Shown: in pieces, positions 5,452-9,762 of the stretch | How positions within the stretch are numbered: position 1 is the first letter of the stretch | Layout: every line of letters starts with the position of its first letter | Assembly (NCBI GenBank): GCA_937915045.1 | Contig: CALDNM010000241.1 | Span: forward strand, 1-9,762 | Source of the DNA: an uncultured Clostridia bacterium | GTDB taxonomy: Bacteria > Bacillota > Clostridia > Peptostreptococcales > Anaerovoracaceae | Reading direction: 5' to 3' | Length of the DNA: 9,762 nucleotides | Translations under genes and position numbers: made by a program | Notes under the pieces: generated by a model | Told to the model about the DNA's origin: nothing | The model's database searches: none | The model's input: only the letters and a program-made list of their open reading frames with translations

Positions 5452-6936
5452 ATGGCAGAATATATAATGGCTCTCGATCAGGGTACTACAAGTTCAAGAT
5501 GTATACTATATAACCGGAGAGGGGAGATCAAGAGTTCGGCGCAGATCGAATTCCGGCAGATATTCCCGCAGCCGGGATGGGTAGAGCACGACGCGATGGA
5601 CATATGGTCCACGCAGATCGCGGTGGCGCAGGAAGCGCTTTCACGGATAAATGCCACATATAAAGATATTGCGGCAATAGGGATAACGAATCAGCGCGAG
5701 ACGACTGTTGTGTGGGACAAAGAGACAGGCGTACCGATATATAACGCTATAGTCTGGCAGTGCAGAAGGACTGCTGACTACTGCGACAGTCTGAAAGCGG
5801 AAGGAAAAGAAGAAATGATAAGGAATAAAACAGGCCTTATCATCGATCCGTATTTTTCGGGAACGAAGCTCAAATGGATACTCGATAATGTCGACGGAGC
5901 GCGTAAGCGTGCTGAAAACGGCGAGCTTTTGTTCGGGACAATAGAGACGTGGCTCATTTGGAAGCTGACCGACGGCCGAACTCATGTGACCGATTATTCG
6001 AACGCGTCGAGGACTATGATGTTCAACATACATGAACTTGACTGGGATGACGAGATCCTTGAAATGCTCGATATACCAAGATGCATGCTTCCGAAGCCGG
6101 TCCCATCGAGTATGGTATACGGTGAGACTGACAAACTCGGAGGGACTATAAAGATAGCCGGCGCTGCCGGAGATCAGCAGGCATCTCTTTTCGGACAGAC
6201 ATGCTTCGAGCCTAACGAAGTGAAAATGACATACGGTACAGGCGGGTTCCTTCTTATGAACACCGGGGAAAAACCTGTGCTTTCAAATAACGGACTTTTG
6301 ACGACGATAGCCTGGGGCTTCGACGGCAAGGTCCATTACGCGCTTGAAGGTTCTATATTCGTCGCGGGAGCTGCTGTGCAGTGGCTTCGTGATGAAATGG
6401 GGCTGATGACAGACGCGGCAGATTCCGAGGCCATGGCAGAGGCAGTAACGGACAACGCGGGAGTCTATGTCGTGCCGGCATTTACCGGCATTGGCGCGCC
6501 TTACTGGGATCCGTACGCTCGAGGTACGATAATCGGCATAACGCGAGGAGTGAATAAAAATCATATTGTGCGGGCGACTCTTGAGTCTCTCGCGTATCAG
6601 ACAAAGGATCTGGTGGACGCTATGCTTGAAGATACAGGAAGAGATCTTACAGGATTCAAGGTGGACGGGGGAGCATGCGCGAACAACTTCCTCATGCAGT
6701 TCCAGTCGGATATCCTGGATGTGCAGGTCATAAGACCTGTGGTGATAGAAACCACATCGCTTGGAGCTTCTTATCTTGCGGGACTCGCGACAGGATTCTG
6801 GAAAGACAAAGAAGATGTAAAGGCGAACGTTCGTATCGGCAGAGTATTTTCACCGGATATGAGCGCAAAAGAACGAGACGATAAACTTCAAAATTGGCAT
6901 GACGCAGTGAAGCGTTCGATGGGATGGTGTAAATAA
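5452..6936 (+). CDS. glpK: Glycerol kinase
   Basis: 494 residues, full length for the FGGY-family enzyme that converts glycerol and ATP to sn-glycerol-3-phosphate in the cytosol. Motifs: DQGTTSSR (9-16, phosphate-binding loop), NQRET (80-84; R82 and E83 contact glycerol), WQCRRT (102-107), IDPYFSGTK (131-139; Y134), GAAGDQQASLFGQ (237-249; D241 is the catalytic base equivalent of E. coli D245), and DGGACANNFLMQ (405-416) in the C-terminal ATP-binding part. The loop before D241 (TDKLGGTIK) seems to lack both the histidine phosphorylated by HPr in many Firmicutes and the arginine used for fructose-1,6-bisphosphate control in E. coli. The ribosome site AAAGG (5439-5443) is 8 nt upstream. It lies 17 nt after hemW and overlaps the reductase by 1 nt. 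No glpF or glpD/glpO is in the window. Confidence 0.96.
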   Translation: MAEYIMALDQGTTSSRCILYNRRGEIKSSAQIEFRQIFPQPGWVEHDAMDIWSTQIAVAQEALSRINATYKDIAAIGITNQRETTVVWDKETGVPIYNAIVWQCRRTADYCDSLKAEGKEEMIRNKTGLIIDPYFSGTKLKWILDNVDGARKRAENGELLFGTIETWLIWKLTDGRTHVTDYSNASRTMMFNIHELDWDDEILEMLDIPRCMLPKPVPSSMVYGETDKLGGTIKIAGAAGDQQASLFGQTCFEPNEVKMTYGTGGFLLMNTGEKPVLSNNGLLTTIAWGFDGKVHYALEGSIFVAGAAVQWLRDEMGLMTDAADSEAMAEAVTDNAGVYVVPAFTGIGAPYWDPYARGTIIGITRGVNKNHIVRATLESLAYQTKDLVDAMLEDTGRDLTGFKVDGGACANNFLMQFQSDILDVQVIRPVVIETTSLGASYLAGLATGFWKDKEDVKANVRIGRVFSPDMSAKERDDKLQNWHDAVKRSMGWCK

Positions 6937-7826
6937 TGAGCAGCAATCGCAGAAAAAAGCACAGAATCAAAAAAGTCAACTCGATAAACGACTGTTATGA
7001 ACTTTACAACGGCGTGAAGATACCGTGTGAAGGATTTGGCACATATCTTATAGATGATGAGGATGACGCTATCAGAGCTGTACATACGGCGATAAGGATG
7101 GGGTACAGACATATCGATACGGCTTCATATTATCAGAACGAGGAATCTATAGGTCACGCAGTCAACTCCTGCGGCGTACCGCGTGAACAGCTGTTTGTGA
7201 CTGGCAAGGTATGGAATTCGGACAGGGGATATGATCAGACGCTTGCGGCATTCGACAAAAGCCTGAAAAAGCTTGGCCTCGATTATATGGACCTGTATTT
7301 GATCCACTGGCCGGCAAACCCTAAGCAGTATCGCGAAGACTGGATCACAATAAACCAGAAGACATGGAAAGCCCTTGAAAAACTATATAGCGACGGCCTG
7401 GTGAGAGCGATCGGCGTTTCTAATTTTACGCCGAAATATATGGAAGTCCTTATGGAAACAGCAAAGATGAGGCCGATGGTAGATCAGATAGAATATCATC
7501 CGGGACTCATGCGCGACGAGACGATCACGTTCTGCGCTGAACAGGATATCCTTATCGAGGCGTGGAGCCCGCTTGGAAGAGGCGCTATGCTGAAAAACGA
7601 GACCTTGGCGAAAATCGCAAAAAAATACCACATTACTGTGGCTCAGCTTTGTCTGAGATGGGAGCTCCAGAAGGGGATACTTCCGCTTCCTAAATCCGTT
7701 AAAGATTACAGGATCCGTGAAAACGCGGATATTTTCCATTTTGATATAACACCGGAAGATATGCAGGCTATCGACAGTATCGAAAGAGTACCGGCAAAAC
7801 ACAATCCTGATACAGTCATTTTTTAG
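6936..7826 (+). CDS. Aldo/keto reductase
   Basis: 296 residues of a single-domain, NAD(P)H-dependent aldo/keto reductase (2,5-diketogluconate/glyoxal reductase-like subgroup). The catalytic tetrad is complete: D61, Y66, K91 (TGKVW) and H124 (LIHWP). Other signatures are GFGTYL (33-38), GYRHIDTASYYQNE (56-69), GVSNF (160-164), VDQIEYHP (182-189), WSPLGRG (210-216) and the cofactor-binding LPKS...RIREN (251-263). The first 13 residues, SNRRKKHRIKK in the main, are a basic extension ahead of the conserved INDCYELYNGVKIP. Its ATG overlaps the glpK stop (TAATG), with only a weak GGGATGG site inside glpK, so translation is probably coupled. The substrate is not readable from sequence; next to glpK, a small aldehyde such as glyceraldehyde or methylglyoxal is a reasonable guess. 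Its end overlaps the opposing LysR gene by 11 bp. Confidence 0.93.
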   Translation: MSSNRRKKHRIKKVNSINDCYELYNGVKIPCEGFGTYLIDDEDDAIRAVHTAIRMGYRHIDTASYYQNEESIGHAVNSCGVPREQLFVTGKVWNSDRGYDQTLAAFDKSLKKLGLDYMDLYLIHWPANPKQYREDWITINQKTWKALEKLYSDGLVRAIGVSNFTPKYMEVLMETAKMRPMVDQIEYHPGLMRDETITFCAEQDILIEAWSPLGRGAMLKNETLAKIAKKYHITVAQLCLRWELQKGILPLPKSVKDYRIRENADIFHFDITPEDMQAIDSIERVPAKHNPDTVIF

Positions 7827-8718
7827 GGGGAAGTTCTTTATTATTGAAATCCACAGTATATTTGATGAACGATTTGACCGCGGGGGAAAGACGATCTGAT
7901 TTTTTGTACGCTAGACATACGCGGTATATCATAGATTTATCCAGTGGTTTTGTAAGTATAGATCCATGCCTGATATTCATCATAGTCTGGGAAGATCTGA
8001 GAGAAAGGCCAAATCCGCTTTCGACTCTGGACACCAGATTGATGTCGCTTGTCGTATTCGCGCTTATCCTTGGAATGACCCCGTTCTTTTCAAGCAGCTC
8101 ATGATACATGAATTCCGTGAACCCTTCCTGCATTATGAAAGGATACTCTTCAAAAGCCTTTATCGGGAATATTTCCGCCGAGGCGAGAGAATGATTCCAC
8201 GGAAGCAGAGCTACAGGACTATCCTCATAAAGAGGGATGTGCTCGATGCCTTTCCCAAAATCTGTATCGCCGGTATCGATAACGATCGCGAAATCCGCCT
8301 GCCTTTCATTTAGTATATCTTCAGCTGAATCCGCGCTTTCTTCGTCGATCCTTATTTTTATGTTAGGATAGTCGTCACGGAAATACATTATGATCTTTGA
8401 GAGCCAGTTTATAGTAAGGTTTTTTATCGTGTAGATAGTAAGTGTGCCTTCTTTTAGTCGTTTTATCTGGTTCGCTTTTTCGTAGAAATCGTTTGTAGCT
8501 CTGACATGAGCTTTGATCACAGGCATCAGTTTCGTACCGTTTTCGGTGAATCGGGCGCCTTTTTTATCGCGGATCAAAAGAGGAAAGCCAACTTCGGCTT
8601 CCAGGTTCTGGATCATGTGTGTGACAGCCGGCTGGGTGTATCCCAGCTGGTCTGCGGCTGCCGTTAGGCTTCCTGTTTCAACAACGGTAAGCAGTACGTC
8701 CAATACTTTCGTATCCAT
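7816..8718 (-). CDS. LysR-family transcriptional regulator
   Basis: 300 residues, the standard LysR-type length. The N-terminal winged helix-turn-helix is clear (SLTAAADQLGYTQPAVTHMI, 18-37, then NLEAEVGFPLLIR), followed by a linker helix (about 60-88) and a periplasmic-binding-protein-like effector domain (about 91-290). The effector is unknown. The ATG at 8718 gives the typical start a few residues before the HTH; the ribosome site is weak (TTGGAT on the minus strand). It has its own promoter at 8763-8791 and lies 93 bp behind the yczE-like gene on the same strand. LysR regulators usually control a divergent neighbour, but here none exists: the flanking genes are convergent (reductase) and codirectional (membrane protein), so its target could be its own promoter, the upstream membrane protein gene, or a gene elsewhere. 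Confidence 0.93.
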   Translation of the reverse strand: MDTKVLDVLLTVVETGSLTAAADQLGYTQPAVTHMIQNLEAEVGFPLLIRDKKGARFTENGTKLMPVIKAHVRATNDFYEKANQIKRLKEGTLTIYTIKNLTINWLSKIIMYFRDDYPNIKIRIDEESADSAEDILNERQADFAIVIDTGDTDFGKGIEHIPLYEDSPVALLPWNHSLASAEIFPIKAFEEYPFIMQEGFTEFMYHELLEKNGVIPRISANTTSDINLVSRVESGFGLSLRSSQTMMNIRHGSILTKPLDKSMIYRVCLAYKKSDRLSPAVKSFIKYTVDFNNKELPPKK

Positions 8719-8752
8719 TTAAAATCCAATCTTTTGACAAAAATAACACAAC

Positions 8753-8768
8753 TATTATGAATATAATA
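8753..8768. promoter_or_regulatory. Inverted repeat over the lysR -10, candidate autoregulatory site
   Basis: TATTAT (8753-8758), GAAT, ATAATA (8763-8768) form a perfect 6-bp inverted repeat with a 4-base centre. It contains T-N11-A pairs (for example 8753/8765 and 8756/8768), the loose LysR box pattern, and covers the -10 of the lysR gene. LysR proteins often repress their own promoter. The composition is almost all A/T, so this may be chance. Confidence 0.28.
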
Positions 8769-8791
8769 TACAACTTTTGGTTTTATTTCAA
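8763..8791 (-). promoter_or_regulatory. Promoter of the LysR-family gene
   Basis: On the minus strand TTGAAA (8791-8786) is followed after 17 bp by TATTAT (8768-8763), with a predicted start near 8756 and a leader of about 38 nt. The promoter lies entirely in the 97-bp gap between the yczE-like gene and the regulator. It lets the regulator be made independently, though the yczE transcript, which shows no clear terminator hairpin, could also read into it. Confidence 0.65.
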
Positions 8792-8811
8792 TACAAAATA
8801 TGTGTAAAAAA

Positions 8812-9537
8812 TCAACTCTTGCCGCGAAGGGCCGCTATATTTCTGATAGTTTCAATGAATCCTTCATTGTGCGTACGTCTCGCGTCAAATTTATACAAAG
8901 CGAAGACGAGATCGAGTACAGTACCGACACCTATCATATAGATGACAGTTCCAAGTCCGACCTTCGCGCCCATTATCCACCCGATGAGAAGGGCCGACGC
9001 TTCTATGAGGATACGTACTTGTCCGACAGAAAGTTTAGGAAGACGGCGAGCCAGGGCAACCATAAGAGAATCTCTCGGGCCTATGCCGAAAGCGCTGTCC
9101 ATGATATAGAAGCAGGCTACATCCTGTATCAGGATACCCGCAAGCATAATGACTATCCCGATCCAAAAACTATGGAAAACAGGGAAGAGACCAAAGAAGT
9201 CCATGATCTGGACATAAGAACCTATGAGAAGACAGTCTCCGAATGTGCCGAACCCGATTTTTTCACCAAGAGCGAAATCAACGAATATCAATACTATACC
9301 TATGATATTGTTCCATAATCCGTAACCGATCCCGGTGAGATTCTCAAGACCGACATTCAGAGCCATCCACGGAGCAAGTCCGACATTTGCCTGAACAGTC
9401 ATATACATTCCGATAGCACAAATAAAGAGCCCGATGTTGAGCTCTACGAATTTAGTAACATATTCATGCCCGGATACTTTGGGCGAATAGCTTTTTTTAT
9501 CAGGGTACGCCTGAGCTTCTGCACTTCTCAATTTCAA
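8812..9537 (-). CDS. YczE-like integral membrane protein
   Basis: 241 residues with about six membrane segments (approximately 29-50, 72-90, 101-117, 121-143, 170-190, 196-215). It resembles the YczE/YyaS family of Firmicutes membrane proteins: the ANVGLAPWMALNVGL stretch (50-64) and the loop motif GIGPRDSLMVAL (151-162) are characteristic. The function of the family is not settled; transport has been proposed without proof. The start is a TTG at 9537, not ATG: the first Met after it is near residue 44, inside the first helix, while AAAGG (9545-9549) lies a good 7 nt upstream of the TTG. The hydrophilic N-terminus (1-28) and the C-terminus (216-241, Arg-rich) are probably cytoplasmic. It has its own promoter and precedes the LysR gene on the same strand. 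A long open frame on the opposite strand (8800-9318) is its shadow. Confidence 0.88.
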   Translation of the reverse strand: MKLRSAEAQAYPDKKSYSPKVSGHEYVTKFVELNIGLFICAIGMYMTVQANVGLAPWMALNVGLENLTGIGYGLWNNIIGIVLIFVDFALGEKIGFGTFGDCLLIGSYVQIMDFFGLFPVFHSFWIGIVIMLAGILIQDVACFYIMDSAFGIGPRDSLMVALARRLPKLSVGQVRILIEASALLIGWIMGAKVGLGTVIYMIGVGTVLDLVFALYKFDARRTHNEGFIETIRNIAALRGKS

Positions 9538-9570
9538 TATATGACCTTTCTAACTATTCTGACAATATTA

Positions 9571-9599
9571 ATAATATATTCTTTTGCTCATTAAATCAA
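9571..9599 (-). promoter_or_regulatory. Promoter of the yczE-like gene
   Basis: On the minus strand TTGATT (9599-9594) is followed after 17 bp by TATTAT (9576-9571). The predicted start near 9564 leaves a leader of about 27 nt that contains the AGAAAGG ribosome site. Spacing is ideal and the hexamers are close to consensus. Confidence 0.65.
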
Positions 9600-9762
9600 G
9601 AAAAAACAAAATATAAATCACGGCTTCATTTATTAAATGATCAAGCGGCTGTCCTGGAAAAGGGGAAAACACTGCAAAGCTGGCTCAGTTGAACGCGGGC
9701 CTTCCTCTTAAAATCATACTGCGATTCTAGTTTGCAATGGAACAATTGGCATATATGAAAAT
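9600..9762. other. Terminal intergenic stretch with no callable gene
   Basis: Upstream of the yczE-like promoter, composition changes from very AT-rich (to about 9640) to balanced. On the plus strand one frame from 9641 runs as protein-like text (GKGENTAKLAQLNAGLPLK in part) to a TAG at 9728, and the same frame continues with FAMEQLAYMK to the window edge. No start codon with a ribosome site precedes it, and I do not recognise the family. It may be the worn end of a gene, the start of one at ATG 9737, or non-coding. Confidence 0.25.

Noticed and set aside
8734..8767. TTGACA (8734-8739) with TATAAT (8762-8767) on the plus strand
   Set aside because: The spacing is 22 bp, too long for sigma-A, and no plus-strand gene follows.
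8800..9318. 172-codon plus-strand open frame
   Set aside because: It lies antisense to the yczE-like gene, has no membrane or domain character of its own, and the minus strand shows clear membrane helices and the GPRD motif. It is a shadow.
1..9762. CRISPR arrays, tRNAs, insertion sequences, defence or toxin-antitoxin genes
   Set aside because: No spaced direct repeats, cloverleaf-like sequences, transposase or recombinase motifs, or paired toxin-antitoxin frames were seen; the coding space is filled by recognisable metabolic and housekeeping families.

Overview
The window looks like an ordinary, gene-dense chromosomal stretch from an anaerobic, Firmicutes/Clostridia-type bacterium with moderate GC. 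Three things suggest this: the rpsT / lepA / hemW order, strong AGGAGG-like ribosome binding sites together with sigma-A-type promoters, and protein families typical of this group (GHL10 glycosidase-like protein, YczE-type membrane protein). In Bacillus and many clostridia, the sporulation-linked genes gpr and spoIIP sit between rpsT and lepA, and hrcA follows hemW. None of these is present here, which fits a lineage that does not sporulate or has been rearranged. No tRNA, rRNA, CRISPR array, insertion sequence or phage gene was recognised.

Layout. At 1-204 (minus) is the N-terminal part of purine nucleoside phosphorylase deoD. It diverges from a secreted GHL10/DUF187 glycosidase-like gene at 390-1604 (plus); the spacer between them holds one promoter for each direction and a GC-rich palindrome. 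A bidirectional terminator at 1634-1661 separates that gene from the convergent rpsT (1974 down to 1702). rpsT and lepA (2088-3905) diverge from a compact 113-bp region whose two promoters overlap at their -35 elements; one lepA promoter is placed so that its transcript would start at the lepA ATG. A small ABM-fold protein (3930-4220) follows lepA. A new promoter at about 4248-4256, overlapped by a Rex-like imperfect palindrome, then drives hemW (4280-5434), glycerol kinase glpK (5452-6936) and an aldo/keto reductase (6936-7826). These three are spaced 17 nt apart and then overlap by 1 nt, so they are very likely cotranscribed. On the minus strand, a YczE-like six-helix membrane protein (9537 down to 8812, TTG start) and a LysR-type regulator (8718 down to 7816) each have a good sigma-A promoter. 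The regulator overlaps the 3' end of the reductase gene by 11 bp. The last ~160 bases hold no gene I can call.

How the genes fit together. rpsT and lepA are translation genes. hemW (heme chaperone), glpK (entry of glycerol into metabolism) and the NAD(P)H-dependent reductase form a plausible redox-related transcription unit. The Rex-like site would fit NADH/NAD+ control, but this is inference. deoD is nucleoside salvage, and the GHL10 protein acts outside the membrane. I found no convincing undescribed system. The points most worth checking are the regulatory ones: a possibly leaderless lepA, the Rex-like site, the palindrome at 305-320, and the altered regulatory loop of GlpK.
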